From Marinobacterium lutimaris (GTDB lineage Bacteria; Pseudomonadota; Gammaproteobacteria; Pseudomonadales; Balneatricaceae), in the NCBI RefSeq assembly GCF_900108065.1, contig NZ_FNVQ01000007.1:62001-126000 (forward strand): DNA of 64,000 bases, in the 5' to 3' direction. The position numbers and the translations under genes are program-made. Numbering within the stretch: the stretch's first letter is position 1; each line of letters opens with the position of its first letter. The notes below the pieces were generated by a model, which saw nothing but the letters and a program-made list of their open reading frames with translations, was not told the DNA's origin and searched no databases. Shown in pieces: positions 1 through 9,378 of this stretch.

Positions 1-272
1 CGGGCGATGATGGCGCCGAGGATTGCCATCGAGCCGATAGCGACAACGAGAACACCGATCAACTGTACAAAGGCGTTATCGATGCCGATGGCGCCGAGTC
101 CAAGGTAGGTTGAAAAACCTGCGAAGGTGCCGACCATCAAGACATCGCCGTGGGAGAACTTGATGACATCCAGCACCCCGAAAAACAGGGTGAATCCAAC
201 GGCTACCAGCGCATACATCATGCCCAGCATCATGCCGTTGACAATAAACTGACCGAGAAGGCCCATATCCAT
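1..272 (-). CDS. Branched-chain amino acid ABC permease (LivH type), N-terminal part
   Basis: The reading frame begins MDMGLLGQFIVNGMMLGMMY and stays open to the window edge, so only about 90 N-terminal residues are visible. They are hydrophobic, with the FFGVLDVIKFSHGD segment typical of LivH-family inner membrane permeases. With the binding protein upstream on the same strand it would import branched-chain amino acids or related small amides. The start is the ATG at 270-272, preceded by a GAGG/AGGT stretch; a second in-frame ATG lies two codons in. It is 109 bp downstream of the binding protein gene and separated from it by a strong hairpin. Substrate cannot be told from this fragment. Confidence 0.88.
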   Translation of the reverse strand, partial: MDMGLLGQFIVNGMMLGMMYALVAVGFTLFFGVLDVIKFSHGDVLMVGTFAGFSTYLGLGAIGIDNAFVQLIGVLVVAIGSMAILGAIIA

Positions 273-327
273 GGTTACCTGCCTCTTTTAATTATGAAGA
301 GAAGTTTTTAAAGCGCGCGGAGAGGCC

Positions 328-363
328 TTTTTAGCCCGTCCCGTTTAGGGGCCGGGCTAAAAA
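328..363 (-). other. Intercistronic hairpin between binding protein and permease genes
   Basis: Arms TTTTTAGCCCG (328-338) and CGGGCTAAAAA (353-363) are perfectly complementary over 11 bp, and the loop contains a further CCC/GGG pairing. Neither strand has a U tract after the stem, so it is not a classic terminator. A stem here would protect the 3' end of the abundant binding protein mRNA and lower read-through to the permease. That role is inferred. Confidence 0.6.
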
Positions 364-381
364 GTCACGCAGGAGCGTTGA

Positions 382-1551
382 TCAGAGACCCGAAAGTTTG
401 CGGGTTCCGTCAGCGTATTCACTGTCTTCCCAGACAACCCATTTACCGTCCTGGATTACGTAGGGAGTGATGGCCGCCACGGTATTCTGGCCGTGATCGT
501 CAAAGGAGATTTTGCCAACCACAGAGTCATGGTCCTGGATATTACCGAGGTATTCGGTCAGGGCTTTACGGTTAGGTCCAACCTCTTCGATACCATCCAG
601 AATCAGGTTCATGGCTGAAAACGCGAATGGACCGTAGGCTTCTTCGGATTCGGTAAAGCCGGCTGCCTTGTATTTTTCCGAGAAGTATTGGCCACCAGGA
701 AGTTTCTCAAGTGGTGCGCCTTCAAGGAAGCTGACGACGCCCTCGGCCAGTTCGCCGGTACCGTCGATAAAGGAGTCAGACTTGATGCCGGATACACCCT
801 GGAACTGGGACTCGATACCAAGCTTGTCCATCTGTGCGCGGATACGTACGCCCAGCGGTGTCAGGCCGCCGAAGTAGATAACATCCGGGTTGAGCTGCTT
901 GGCCTTGGTCAGCTCGGCGGTGAAGTCCTGCTGGTCGGCCGGTACACCGAAGTCCGCCAGAATCTCACCACCGTTGGCGGTCAGGTATTCGCTGAAGTAC
1001 TTGTTGTGGCCTTTGCCGTAGTCGGTGGTGTCGTGAATGATGACCCAGGTTTTGTAACCCTGGTCGGTCATGAACTTCGCGGCGACTTCGTTCTGGTTGA
1101 TCATCGTGCCGTTTACACGATGGATCTCTTTGTAGTCGTTTGCGTAGGTGATCTCGGGAAGAACTGCGCCCCAGACTGACATCGGCAGGTTAAAGCGGTG
1201 GTAGATATCCACGGCGCCCATGGCAACCGCAGAGCAGTAGTGGCCGACCAGGCCGATGATGGAGCGGTCGGCAGCGATCTTGGTGGCGATTTGCACGCCC
1301 ACATTCGGCTTACATTCAGAATCTTGCGTAACGAGTTCGTACTCGTACTTGGCGTTCGGGTCGGCATTGCGCAGTTGAACAGCGAGTTCGGCAGAGTTGC
1401 GTCCGCCGACGCCTACCGCGGAAACACCGCCGGTCAGTGGGCCGATAAAGGCGACTTTCACAGTGTCTTTGGCGTTTGCTACGCCGGTACCCAGTGCAGC
1501 GGTAATTGCGAGAGTGAGCAGTGGTGCTGTGGTTTTACGTAAGATTCCCAT
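382..1551 (-). CDS. Periplasmic branched-chain amino acid-type substrate-binding protein
   Basis: A 389-residue type I periplasmic binding protein of the LivJ/LivK-like family that delivers ligand to the LivH-type permease encoded next. Residues 1 to about 27 form a Sec signal peptide ending VANA before KD. The mature protein opens VKVAFIGPLTGGVSAVGVGG, the usual first strand and ligand loop of this family. Two cysteines (SECKP and GHYCSA) could form the small disulfide loop seen in LivJ relatives. I chose the ATG at 1549-1551; the TTG just before it extends the frame by one codon. A purine-rich GGGGG lies about 10 nt upstream. Length fits the family (about 370-400). The ligand may be an amino acid, amide or urea-like compound; sequence alone does not decide. 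Confidence 0.9.
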   Translation of the reverse strand: MGILRKTTAPLLTLAITAALGTGVANAKDTVKVAFIGPLTGGVSAVGVGGRNSAELAVQLRNADPNAKYEYELVTQDSECKPNVGVQIATKIAADRSIIGLVGHYCSAVAMGAVDIYHRFNLPMSVWGAVLPEITYANDYKEIHRVNGTMINQNEVAAKFMTDQGYKTWVIIHDTTDYGKGHNKYFSEYLTANGGEILADFGVPADQQDFTAELTKAKQLNPDVIYFGGLTPLGVRIRAQMDKLGIESQFQGVSGIKSDSFIDGTGELAEGVVSFLEGAPLEKLPGGQYFSEKYKAAGFTESEEAYGPFAFSAMNLILDGIEEVGPNRKALTEYLGNIQDHDSVVGKISFDDHGQNTVAAITPYVIQDGKWVVWEDSEYADGTRKLSGL

Positions 1552-1755
1552 CAAGTAAGCCCCCTATTTGGCTTGATTCAACGCTCGATTCAAAACAAGT
1601 CGCACGAAACCTAAAGGCTGAGGGGTGTCTGCTTGCCATCCTTTTGTTTTGATTATTTGTGCTGTCGTAACCTGGGCTTTAGTGCCCGGCCGCTTATTGC
1701 GATCTAAAGGTGCGACATGGCCAGCGCATTCATACTGACCAAAGCACTTTGCTTA

Positions 1756-1770
1756 GTCAAGTGACTTGAC
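1756..1770. promoter_or_regulatory. Perfect 15-bp palindrome, candidate operator of the XRE-cupin regulator
   Basis: GTCAAGTGACTTGAC is a perfect inverted repeat around a central G, lying between the regulator stop (1808) and the binding protein start (1551). On the minus strand it contains TTGACT, a plausible -35 element for the transporter genes, so binding here would block their transcription. Beside it (1742-1754) is a second small inverted repeat AAGCA/TGCTT. Promoter assignment is inference. Confidence 0.5.
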
Positions 1771-1807
1771 CAATGGGAAAGTGGTTTTCTTTTTGGATGT
1801 ATTTTGA

Positions 1808-2371
1808 TCAGAAAGTGGAGGGAGTGTTCACCCAGAGTACCCGGGTATCCTTGTCGGTAGGGTTACGATACCCGTGGGGGAGGCGGGACTGAAAGAAAAA
1901 CGAGTCGCCGGGATAGAGGTGATATTCGGTGCCGTCTACGTTCAACTCAAGCTCGCCCTCGAGCACATAGCCGACCTCTTCACCCTCATGGGATATTGGA
2001 CCTGAGCTGCCACCGCCAGCACGTACGATGTGAATGGCGCCAAAAAGTAAGTGCCCCTGAGAGGGCGAAATCAGCGTCTCCAGTGTCACTCCTTCACCGC
2101 GGCGGATGTTGCTTGTGTGCAGAAGCTGGCGAGTTCCTGCCCGAGAGACAACGCTGTCATCGGTATCGCTGAAGAGGTTGCTGATGGAGGTTTCCAGTAC
2201 CGCGACGATACGATGAAGTAGCTGCAGCGAGGGTTGAACCTTGTCGTTTTCCAGCTTTGACAAAAAGCTTTCCGAACACTCAACCTCAGCTGCCAGATCG
2301 CGCAGCCGCATCCCTTTGACCTTGCGCGCATGGCGCAGCTTCATACCTATCGGCGGTGTGGATTCACTCAT
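1808..2371 (-). CDS. XRE-family transcriptional regulator with C-terminal cupin sensor
   Basis: A 187-residue cytoplasmic regulator. Residues about 8-65 form a lambda-repressor-like helix-turn-helix (MKLRHARKVKGMRLRDLA, then SESFLSKLENDKVQPSL). Residues about 110-180 are a cupin (HEGEEVGYVLEGELELNVDG, then YHLYPGDSFFFQS and PHGYRNP), the layout of PuuR and related regulators that bind a small ligand in the cupin barrel. It lies immediately upstream of the amino acid ABC genes on the same strand, and a perfect palindrome lies between them, so it most likely controls that transporter and perhaps itself. The ATG at 2369-2371 gives the standard family length. The ligand is unknown; polyamine or amino acid sensing is common in relatives. 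Confidence 0.88.
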   Translation of the reverse strand: MSESTPPIGMKLRHARKVKGMRLRDLAAEVECSESFLSKLENDKVQPSLQLLHRIVAVLETSISNLFSDTDDSVVSRAGTRQLLHTSNIRRGEGVTLETLISPSQGHLLFGAIHIVRAGGGSSGPISHEGEEVGYVLEGELELNVDGTEYHLYPGDSFFFQSRLPHGYRNPTDKDTRVLWVNTPSTF

Positions 2372-2734
2372 TGCATAGTCCGTTCGTGTTTACTGATGCC
2401 CGGCAGCGACGGGCGGTTTTTGTAGCGGGGAAGTTCAGATGAAGCTTCACGCTGTGTTCATATCATGATGGGCGTGGTTTTGATGATCGCGCAAGTATTA
2501 GGCGCGGAAAAAATCATCGTTTTGGCGGTCGTGAATGATGCCTGAACGGTGTCGGAAAGGCCCGCTGCAAGCGCCTTCTAAGAGAGGAAATAGCCCAGAT
2601 TAAAGCTGATATTTCGCACAGGTTAACGGGCGATATATGTTGCTTATGTGAGGCTTAATGTTGTGAAAAGGTCGCTATTGTCTTGGTAAAGAGGGGGTTC
2701 TTTTTTTGCAGAAAACCCCTCTTTTTGGCACTTG
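2372..2734. other. Non-coding gap between regulator and zntB
   Basis: No credible gene was found. A GCCCG/CGGGC hairpin followed by GGTTTTTG lies at 2398-2421 on the plus strand, and TGAAGCTTCA is a short palindrome at about 2440. The zntB-proximal end holds the AAAGAGGGG/CCCCTCTTT stem listed separately. The promoter of the regulator gene must be in this stretch but no convincing -35/-10 pair stands out. Confidence 0.4.
2688..2726. terminator. Probable terminator downstream of zntB
   Basis: Arms AAAGAGGGG and CCCCTCTTT, loop rich in T/A, and a T run on the plus-strand side. It starts 9 bp beyond the zntB stop. The U-rich tail is better on the plus strand than for zntB itself, so direction is uncertain; it may work both ways. 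Confidence 0.45.
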
Positions 2735-3718
2735 TCAGAACCAGCGTTGACGGCGGAAATACCAGACCTGAAGGGCCACCAGCAGAGTCAGAATCAACAT
2801 GAAAACTCCGAAGGCGTAGGGATTGTCCGAGCCGGGAATTCCGCCCACGTTGATGCCGAGAAGGCCGGTTAAAAAGCCCAAGGGCAGGAATACGGCGGCG
2901 ATCAGTGAGAGCAGATACATGCGCTGGTTGAGCTGATCGGACTGCTGACTGACCAGCTCATCCTGGGCCATGGCGGCGCGTTCGCGGATCATATCGAGAT
3001 CCTCGATATGGCGCAGCAGGCGGTCGCTGATCTCGCGCAGTTCCAGACGGTGATCGTTGGAGAGCCAGCTGGCGCGGTCGTTCTGCAACTGGCTAAAAGC
3101 ATCGCGCTGAGGGCCGAAGTAGCGCCTCAGGGTGATGGTCTGGCGGCGCAGGTTGGAGAGTGCCTGGCGGATGGCGGCGCTATGGCCTTCGTCCAGCAGT
3201 TGCAGCTCCAGGGACGAGAGCTCCTCTTCGATCTCTTCCACTACCTCGCCCATGCGCTCCACCAGGTTGCCACTGAGCTGCACCAGGAAGTCGGCGACGT
3301 TGGCTGGTCCTTCGCCCTTACGACAGTCTTCCGCAAGACTGGTGACCGAGAGCAGTCGGCGTTTGCGGGTGGAGATGATTCTGTCGGGCGTGACATAGAG
3401 CCGCACGGACACCATATCCTCGGGATCGGCGCCGGGGTTAAGGTTCACGCCACGCAGAGCGATCAGCAGGCCGTCACCGGTCAGGGTCGCGCGGGGGCGG
3501 GTGTTCTCGGTGAGTAGTGCTTCGCAGACCAGCTCGCTAAGGCCAGACTGGTTACGCAGCCATTCGCTTTGCTCGGGTTCTGTGTAGTCCAGATGCAGCC
3601 AGGCCAGTCCCTGATCCGGCCGCCAGGCGTTGATTTCGGCGGCATCCATATCGCGGGCGCCGCCCTGGCCGTCCAGCAGCAGGGCGTGCAACGGTTTTAA
3701 CGCTATGGGTTTAGTCAT
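2735..3718 (-). CDS. zntB: CorA-family zinc transporter ZntB
   Basis: A 327-residue inner membrane zinc transporter of the CorA superfamily. A long cytoplasmic N-terminal part (to about residue 265) ends in helical stretches (EEIEEELSSLELQLLDEG). Two C-terminal transmembrane helices follow, LLSLIAAVFLPLGFLTGLLG and FGVFMLILTLLVALQVWYF, with the signature GINVGG after the first and a short basic tail FRRQRWF. The GxN motif and GGIPG are diagnostic of ZntB rather than CorA. Length equals E. coli ZntB. It follows a small unknown gene with a 9-bp gap, so it may be the last gene of the small operon that begins at 4370. Confidence 0.92.
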   Translation of the reverse strand: MTKPIALKPLHALLLDGQGGARDMDAAEINAWRPDQGLAWLHLDYTEPEQSEWLRNQSGLSELVCEALLTENTRPRATLTGDGLLIALRGVNLNPGADPEDMVSVRLYVTPDRIISTRKRRLLSVTSLAEDCRKGEGPANVADFLVQLSGNLVERMGEVVEEIEEELSSLELQLLDEGHSAAIRQALSNLRRQTITLRRYFGPQRDAFSQLQNDRASWLSNDHRLELREISDRLLRHIEDLDMIRERAAMAQDELVSQQSDQLNQRMYLLSLIAAVFLPLGFLTGLLGINVGGIPGSDNPYAFGVFMLILTLLVALQVWYFRRQRWF

Positions 3719-3727
3719 TGGAGGAGG

Positions 3728-4114
3728 TCAGCTGGTCTGCCATTGAATCTTTTCGGCATCGCCGTTTTCCACGCGCCACCACTCATCGGGATCGTCACCT
3801 TCGGACCAGCCGGAGGCGATACAGCGCACCTGGGTATCCAGGGCTTTGGCGATCTCGTGGGCGCAATCCAGGTCGCGCACCCAGGGGGTGTCTTCTGAGC
3901 GGAACCAGACGCTGATCCAGGCCTTGCCAACCGCTTTTTCGTGGATCATCACCGGTACGGTGTTGCTGTCGATGACGATCTCCAGGGCATGGGTTCCACC
4001 GACGCTGTTAATGGTCTGCACCCGCTCACAGCGCTCGCCAAGCCAGTCGAGAATAACCTCCAGCGGCCGGTTCTTGATGTAGACCTCGATATCGGGGTGG
4101 CGCTCGTCACTCAT
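3728..4114 (-). CDS. Conserved hypothetical protein, 128 residues
   Basis: Function not recognised. The product is acidic and soluble, with no signal peptide or membrane segment. It has a Trp-rich C-terminal half (WISVWFRSEDTPWVRDLDCA, then DPDEWWRVENGD) and begins MSDERHPDIEVYIKNRPLE. Its start overlaps the stop of the upstream membrane protein gene by 8 bp and its stop lies 9 bp before zntB, so the three are likely co-transcribed and translationally coupled. Composition matches its neighbours. It could be a small regulator or accessory factor, but nothing in the sequence says which. Confidence 0.75.
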   Translation of the reverse strand: MSDERHPDIEVYIKNRPLEVILDWLGERCERVQTINSVGGTHALEIVIDSNTVPVMIHEKAVGKAWISVWFRSEDTPWVRDLDCAHEIAKALDTQVRCIASGWSEGDDPDEWWRVENGDAEKIQWQTS

Positions 4115-4370
4115 CTTTACTGTCCAGAAAACTGAAGATACGGAGAATGCTGAGGCTGAGATAGCCTGCCGCAGCGAGTATGATGCCGACCCCTATCAGG
4201 ATCAAGCCGGCCAGTGCCGCCAGCTCAGCATCGAGGCCAGCGGGCATCAGGTACTGTCCGGCGGCGACCAGAGCGAAGCCGAGCGCGAAAACGCCAAACC
4301 CAGCCAGCAGCAGGGAGAAATTTTCCCTCGGGCTGTTGGCGCGTTTATGCAGCCACTCTCGAATGCGCAT
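4107..4370 (-). CDS. Small two-helix inner membrane protein
   Basis: An 87-residue protein with a basic, hydrophilic start (MRIREWLHKRANSPREN) followed by two hydrophobic helices, FSLLLAGFGVFALGFALVAAG and LAALAGLILIGVGIILAAAG, then a short charged tail. No family is recognised. The ATG at 4368-4370 has a strong GGAGG seven bases upstream. It overlaps the next gene by 8 bp. A small AGACGC/GCGTCT inverted repeat (4382-4401) sits in its leader. An accessory role for the downstream genes is possible but unproven. Confidence 0.75.
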   Translation of the reverse strand: MRIREWLHKRANSPRENFSLLLAGFGVFALGFALVAAGQYLMPAGLDAELAALAGLILIGVGIILAAAGYLSLSILRIFSFLDSKDE

Positions 4371-4437
4371 CGAAAACCTCCAGACGCCCTTTATAGCGTC
4401 TAAGCCGGGCCGCGATCAATGCAGGAAAAGTGATCAG

Positions 4438-4460
4438 CCAGGCGGTTTATGGTCGCCTGG
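4438..4460 (-). terminator. Candidate terminator of rlmA
   Basis: Inverted repeat CCAGGCG/CGCCTGG, 7 bp, 7 bases past the rlmA stop. The following minus-strand sequence has only a weak, delayed U run, so termination may be partial. Confidence 0.4.
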
Positions 4461-4466
4461 GTTCGA

Positions 4467-5306
4467 TCAGGCGCGCCGGTAAAGGCCGAAACGTATATCG
4501 GCGCTGCACTCCAGGCTGGTGTGAGCCAGGATGCGGTCGCGGGTTTCCTGGCGGATACGGTGCCCGTGAGGCGTCATCAGCAGTAGATCAGAGAGTGCTT
4601 CGCCACCGTCCACTTCAAACTGGAACTCCAGGCTTTCGGTACGTACCGGCTCAAACAGCGGCACCAGGTCGGCCTCGGGGTTGAACTCACGCTTGCGGAC
4701 TTCATCGTAGATCAGCTCGCGCAGTTCAATCAGATGCTCCGGCCCCGGCCAAATCACCAGTAGAAGGCCGCCGGGCTTCAGTGCCCTGGCCATCGGTTCC
4801 GGCATAACGCGGCTGAACATCAGGGTCATGGCGTCCAGAGAGCCGGGCAGGATCGGCAGATCGGCGCCCGTACCTACCAGCCAGTCGATATTCTCGCTGC
4901 GTCTGCAGGCGGCCTTGATGGCATGGCGGGAGATATCGAGCCCGGCGATAGCGGCGTTGAGGCCGGCAGTGGAGAACGCTTCTTCGATCTGGGTGGTGTA
5001 GTAACCCTCGCCGCAGCCCAGATCCAGCAGTTCAGGCTGCGGGGTGTTTTTGAGCTCTTCCAGCAGTATCTGCGTCAGGCGCTCGGCGATCAGCCAGTAG
5101 AAACCGGCATCGAGAAAGCGGCGCCGTGCCTGGATCATCTCACTGTTGTCGCCGGGATCCTTGGACTTCTTGCGCTGCGGCAGCAGCAGGTTCCAGTAAC
5201 CCTGACGGGCGCGATCGAAACTGTGGCCGGCTTCGCAGCGCAGCTGTCGCCCATCTTCAGCGGTGGCCAGGGGAGCCTGGCACACCGGGCAGCCAAGTGA
5301 AATCAT
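4467..5306 (-). CDS. rlmA: 23S rRNA (guanine-N1)-methyltransferase RlmA
   Basis: A 279-residue S-adenosylmethionine-dependent enzyme that methylates N1 of a guanine in 23S rRNA helix 35 (G745 in E. coli). The N-terminal zinc site is visible as Cys6, Cys9, Cys24 and His28 (CPVC then CEAGH), followed by the family signature RARQGYWNLLLP and the SAM-binding loop LLDLGCGEGYYT. Length matches E. coli RlmA (269). It starts 4 bp after the dapE stop, so it is probably translated from the dap transcript. The related enzyme RlmA(II) methylates G748, but in Gram-negatives the RlmA(I) specificity is usual. Confidence 0.9.
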   Translation of the reverse strand: MISLGCPVCQAPLATAEDGRQLRCEAGHSFDRARQGYWNLLLPQRKKSKDPGDNSEMIQARRRFLDAGFYWLIAERLTQILLEELKNTPQPELLDLGCGEGYYTTQIEEAFSTAGLNAAIAGLDISRHAIKAACRRSENIDWLVGTGADLPILPGSLDAMTLMFSRVMPEPMARALKPGGLLLVIWPGPEHLIELRELIYDEVRKREFNPEADLVPLFEPVRTESLEFQFEVDGGEALSDLLLMTPHGHRIRQETRDRILAHTSLECSADIRFGLYRRA

Positions 5307-5310
5307 TGGC

Positions 5311-6456
<1,146 letters not shown>

Positions 6457-6513
6457 TTAGGCTCCTGAAAACGACGACGAGCCACCGCAATAAGCGGCAG
6501 CCCGTCGCTGTTC

Positions 6514-7545
6514 TTAGTTATGTTTGTGCAGTTCTTCGTTCAGTTCAATCGCGCTCTTGTTGGTTTTCACCTCGATGCGACCGTTCTGGGAGTTGCGGCG
6601 GAACAGCAGGTCCGGCTTGCCGGCCAGGTCTGCAGCCTTGACCACTTCCACGTCGTTGTTCTGGTCGTCCAGCAGGGTGACCTTGGAGCCGCCGGTGACG
6701 TACAGGCCAGCTTCCACGGTGCAGCGATCGCCCAGCGGGATACCGAGACCGGAGTTAGCGCCCAGCAGGCAGTTCTCGCCCACAGAGATGACCACGTTGT
6801 TACCGCCGGACAGGGTGCCCATGGTGGAGGCGCCGCCGCCCACGTCGGAACCGTTACCCACGACAACGCCTGCAGAGATGCGGCCTTCAACCATGCTTAC
6901 GCCCAGAGTACCGGCGTTGAAGTTGATGAAGCCTTCGTGCATGACGGTGGTGCCTTCACCCACGTGCGCGCCCAGGCGGATGCGGGAGGTGTCGCCGACA
7001 CGGATACCGGCCGGTACCGCGTAGTTGGCCATTTTCGGGAACTTGTCCACAGACTGAACGTCGAGAACGCGACCCTGGGCACGGGCTTCCAGCTGGCGAC
7101 GCGGCAGGTCTTCCAGCGCTACGGCGCCTTCATTGGTCCAGGCCACGTTCGGCAGCAGGCCGAACATGCCGGCCAGGCTCAGGCCGTGCGGCTTGACCAG
7201 ACGGTTGGAGAGCAGAGCTAGCTTCAGGTAAACCTCAGCGGTGCTGGTAGGGCCTTCGTCGCTGGCCAGGATGCACAGAACCAGCGGCTGCTTGGTGCCT
7301 TCGAGCACTTCGGTAACCAGAGCCTGGTCTTTGGCGCCAACAGACAGGAAAGCAGCTTCCAGCTTTTTCAGGTCAGCGTCTTTCAGTTCGATTGCCGCGT
7401 TACCGCCTTCGTAGGCAACAACACCGGAAACTGCGTCGATCAGCTCGGCGCTGGCGTTCAGCAGCGGTGCGCTGTAGTAAACCTCAAGCCACTCACCAGT
7501 GCTGGATTTAGTACCGACCCCCAGGCCGAATGCGAAGTTTGGCAT
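6514..7545 (-). CDS. dapD: Tetrahydrodipicolinate N-succinyltransferase DapD (long type)
   Basis: A 343-residue cytoplasmic acyltransferase that succinylates tetrahydrodipicolinate using succinyl-CoA. The C-terminal half is a left-handed beta helix of hexapeptide repeats (GAHVGEGTTVMHEGFIN, then VEGRISAGVVVGNGSDVGG and IPLGDRCTVEAGLYVTGG). At 343 residues it is the longer Pseudomonas-type form rather than the 274-residue E. coli type, which is useful for placing the organism. It sits 60 bp upstream of dapE and 48 bp downstream of the ArsC-like gene, in a dapC-arsC-dapD-dapE order common in gammaproteobacteria. Confidence 0.95.
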   Translation of the reverse strand: MPNFAFGLGVGTKSSTGEWLEVYYSAPLLNASAELIDAVSGVVAYEGGNAAIELKDADLKKLEAAFLSVGAKDQALVTEVLEGTKQPLVLCILASDEGPTSTAEVYLKLALLSNRLVKPHGLSLAGMFGLLPNVAWTNEGAVALEDLPRRQLEARAQGRVLDVQSVDKFPKMANYAVPAGIRVGDTSRIRLGAHVGEGTTVMHEGFINFNAGTLGVSMVEGRISAGVVVGNGSDVGGGASTMGTLSGGNNVVISVGENCLLGANSGLGIPLGDRCTVEAGLYVTGGSKVTLLDDQNNDVEVVKAADLAGKPDLLFRRNSQNGRIEVKTNKSAIELNEELHKHN

Positions 7546-7593
7546 CTTGTATGTCCTCGTAATGCGTTGAAATCGTTTTATTTATACGGCGCG

Positions 7594-7938
7594 TTAGACG
7601 CCAAACAGTGCGGCATAGTCCGCTTCCTTGAAGCCGACACGAATGGTGTCGGCATGCTCAAGGACCGGACGCTTGATCAGTGTAGGACGCTCAACGAGCA
7701 GGGCGCGCAGCCCGGCTTCATCCACATTTCGTTCCGCTTCCGGCAGCTGACGCCAGGTGGTGCCGCGCTTGTTCAGCACGGTGTCGATACCGAGGGCATC
7801 ACACCAGCGGTCGATGCTGGCGGCATCCAGTCCATCCTTGCGGAAATCGTGGAAGCTGAACGCTATGCCGTTGGCTTCCAGCCATTTGCGGGTTTTGCGC
7901 ACGGTGTCGCAGTTGCTGATTCCGTAAACGGTGGTCAT
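7594..7938 (-). CDS. ArsC/Spx-family reductase-like protein (YffB type)
   Basis: A 114-residue thioredoxin-fold protein of the ArsC superfamily. The N-terminus MTTVYGISNCDTVRKTRKWL places the single family Cys at position 10, and the later segment LIKRPVLEH matches the family's conserved RPV loop. It is similar in size to YffB, which occurs next to dap genes in many gammaproteobacteria. True arsenate reduction is unlikely in this setting; glutathione-linked reductase activity has been proposed for relatives, but the role is unresolved. It lies 12 bp downstream of dapC and is almost certainly co-transcribed with it. Confidence 0.88.
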   Translation of the reverse strand: MTTVYGISNCDTVRKTRKWLEANGIAFSFHDFRKDGLDAASIDRWCDALGIDTVLNKRGTTWRQLPEAERNVDEAGLRALLVERPTLIKRPVLEHADTIRVGFKEADYAALFGV

Positions 7939-7950
7939 GGCAAAAATCCT

Positions 7951-9159
7951 TTACAGCGATTCTACGTAGCGACGGATGCGCTCAGAGGCTTCAACCACCT
8001 CGGAAACGGTGGCTACCAGCGCCATGCGCACAAAGCCGGCGCCGGGCAGGCGGCCGTCCGCCATTGGGCGCGACAGGTAGCTGCCGGGCAGTACGGTCAG
8101 GTTCTGCTGCTCATACAGACCGCGGGTGAAGGCGTCATCGGCGATCGGAGTCGGCACCCACAGGTAGAAGCTGGCATCCGGCTTCTTCACATCCAGCACC
8201 GGCGACAGCACCTTGATGGCGGCGTCGAACTTGTGGCGGTACTGGCTGCGGTTTTCCAGCACGTGGTCTTCATCGTTCCAGGCGGCGATGGAGGCCAGCT
8301 GATGCTGAATCGGCATGGAGCTGCCGTGGTAGGTGCGGAACAGCAGGAACGGCTCCATCAGCTCGGCATCGCCGGCGATAAAGCCGGAGCGCAGACCCGG
8401 CAGGTTGGAGCGCTTCGACAGGCTGTGGAACACCACGCAGTTGCGGTAGTCGTGACGACCCAGCTCGGCGCAGGCTTGCAGCAGACCTGCCGGCGGGTTG
8501 GCTTCGTCGAAGTAGATCTCGGAGTAGCACTCGTCGGAGGCAACGACGAAGTCGTATTCGTCGGACAGCGCGATCAGCTTCTTGAACTGCTCGATGGTAT
8601 GAGCTGAGCCGGTCGGGTTGCTCGGTGAGCAGACGAACAGAAGCTGGCAGCGCTTCCATACATCGGCAGGGATCGCATCGTAATCCGGTACGAAGCCGGT
8701 TTCCGGCAGCGTCGGCAGGTAGTAGGGCTCGGCGCCGGAGAGGTAAGCCGCGCCTTCATAGATCTGGTAGAAGGGATCAGGCGTCAGCACCAGTGCGTCC
8801 GGTGAGCGTTTCACCAGTGCCTGGGTGAAGGCGAAGATCGCTTCGCGGGTGCCGTTGACCGGCAGTACGTGGCGCTCGGCATCCATGGAGCCTTGCTGCA
8901 GTTTGAAGCGGCGCTCACACCATTCGGCGATCGCCTGGCGCAGCTCCGGCATCCCCTTGGTGCTGGGGTAGTTGGAGACGCGATCCAGGTTGTTTTTCAG
9001 CACGTCGAGCACGAACGGCGGTGCCGGATGCTTGGGTTCACCGATCCCCAGAGAGATATGTTCCAGATCAGCAGGCGGCGTCACGCCGCGCTTGAGCTCT
9101 GCCAGTTTTTCAAACGGGTAGGGCTGTAGGCGATCCATATCGGGGTTCATGCGGCTCAT
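7951..9159 (-). CDS. dapC: N-succinyldiaminopimelate aminotransferase DapC
   Basis: A 402-residue PLP-dependent class I/II aminotransferase converting N-succinyl-2-amino-6-ketopimelate to N-succinyl-LL-diaminopimelate. The PLP lysine lies in FHSLSKRSNLPGLRSGF; the substrate region shows SLGIGEPKHPAPPF near residue 35 and the cofactor-binding FVCSPSNPTG around residue 175. The first ATG (9157-9159) has AAGGA at good spacing; a second ATG three codons on matches the usual family start, so the true start may be 9150. It begins the dapC-arsC-dapD-dapE run and is divergent from ugpB across a 304-bp gap. Confidence 0.93.
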   Translation of the reverse strand: MSRMNPDMDRLQPYPFEKLAELKRGVTPPADLEHISLGIGEPKHPAPPFVLDVLKNNLDRVSNYPSTKGMPELRQAIAEWCERRFKLQQGSMDAERHVLPVNGTREAIFAFTQALVKRSPDALVLTPDPFYQIYEGAAYLSGAEPYYLPTLPETGFVPDYDAIPADVWKRCQLLFVCSPSNPTGSAHTIEQFKKLIALSDEYDFVVASDECYSEIYFDEANPPAGLLQACAELGRHDYRNCVVFHSLSKRSNLPGLRSGFIAGDAELMEPFLLFRTYHGSSMPIQHQLASIAAWNDEDHVLENRSQYRHKFDAAIKVLSPVLDVKKPDASFYLWVPTPIADDAFTRGLYEQQNLTVLPGSYLSRPMADGRLPGAGFVRMALVATVSEVVEASERIRRYVESL

Positions 9160-9298
9160 CGGGCTGTCCTTCAGACTGAACTATAACCACGCCAAGTATG
9201 CGGTTTTGGCGGCATTTAGGGTCGCAAAGTATACCGGATGGCGAGTAATCGGCCAATCGCCCAGCGGCTGCGCTGGCCCGGTTTCTCGCACCGAGTTG

Positions 9299-9378
9299 TT
9301 CATTTAAATGAAACAGAACTGACATCGCACTATCAGCGATATGAAGCATTCTGCTGCTCTAATTTGGGTTCATTTGAA
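9299..9378. promoter_or_regulatory. Repeated GTTCATTT sites upstream of ugpB, candidate GlpR operators
   Basis: The dapC-ugpB gap (9160-9463) carries the perfect 14-bp palindrome TTCATTTAAATGAA (9299-9312) and a second imperfect site GTTCATTTGAAAC (9368-9380) 70 bp on. Both begin GTTCATTT and end GAAAC. A divergent regulatory region with paired sites fits control by the DeoR protein encoded at the end of the ugp operon, but binding is inferred. Nothing else was recognised in the gap. Confidence 0.4.

Noticed and set aside
7594-7938. Arsenate reductase for arsenic resistance
   Set aside because: No ars genes are near. Position within dapC-dapD-dapE and the YffB-like sequence point to the housekeeping relative.
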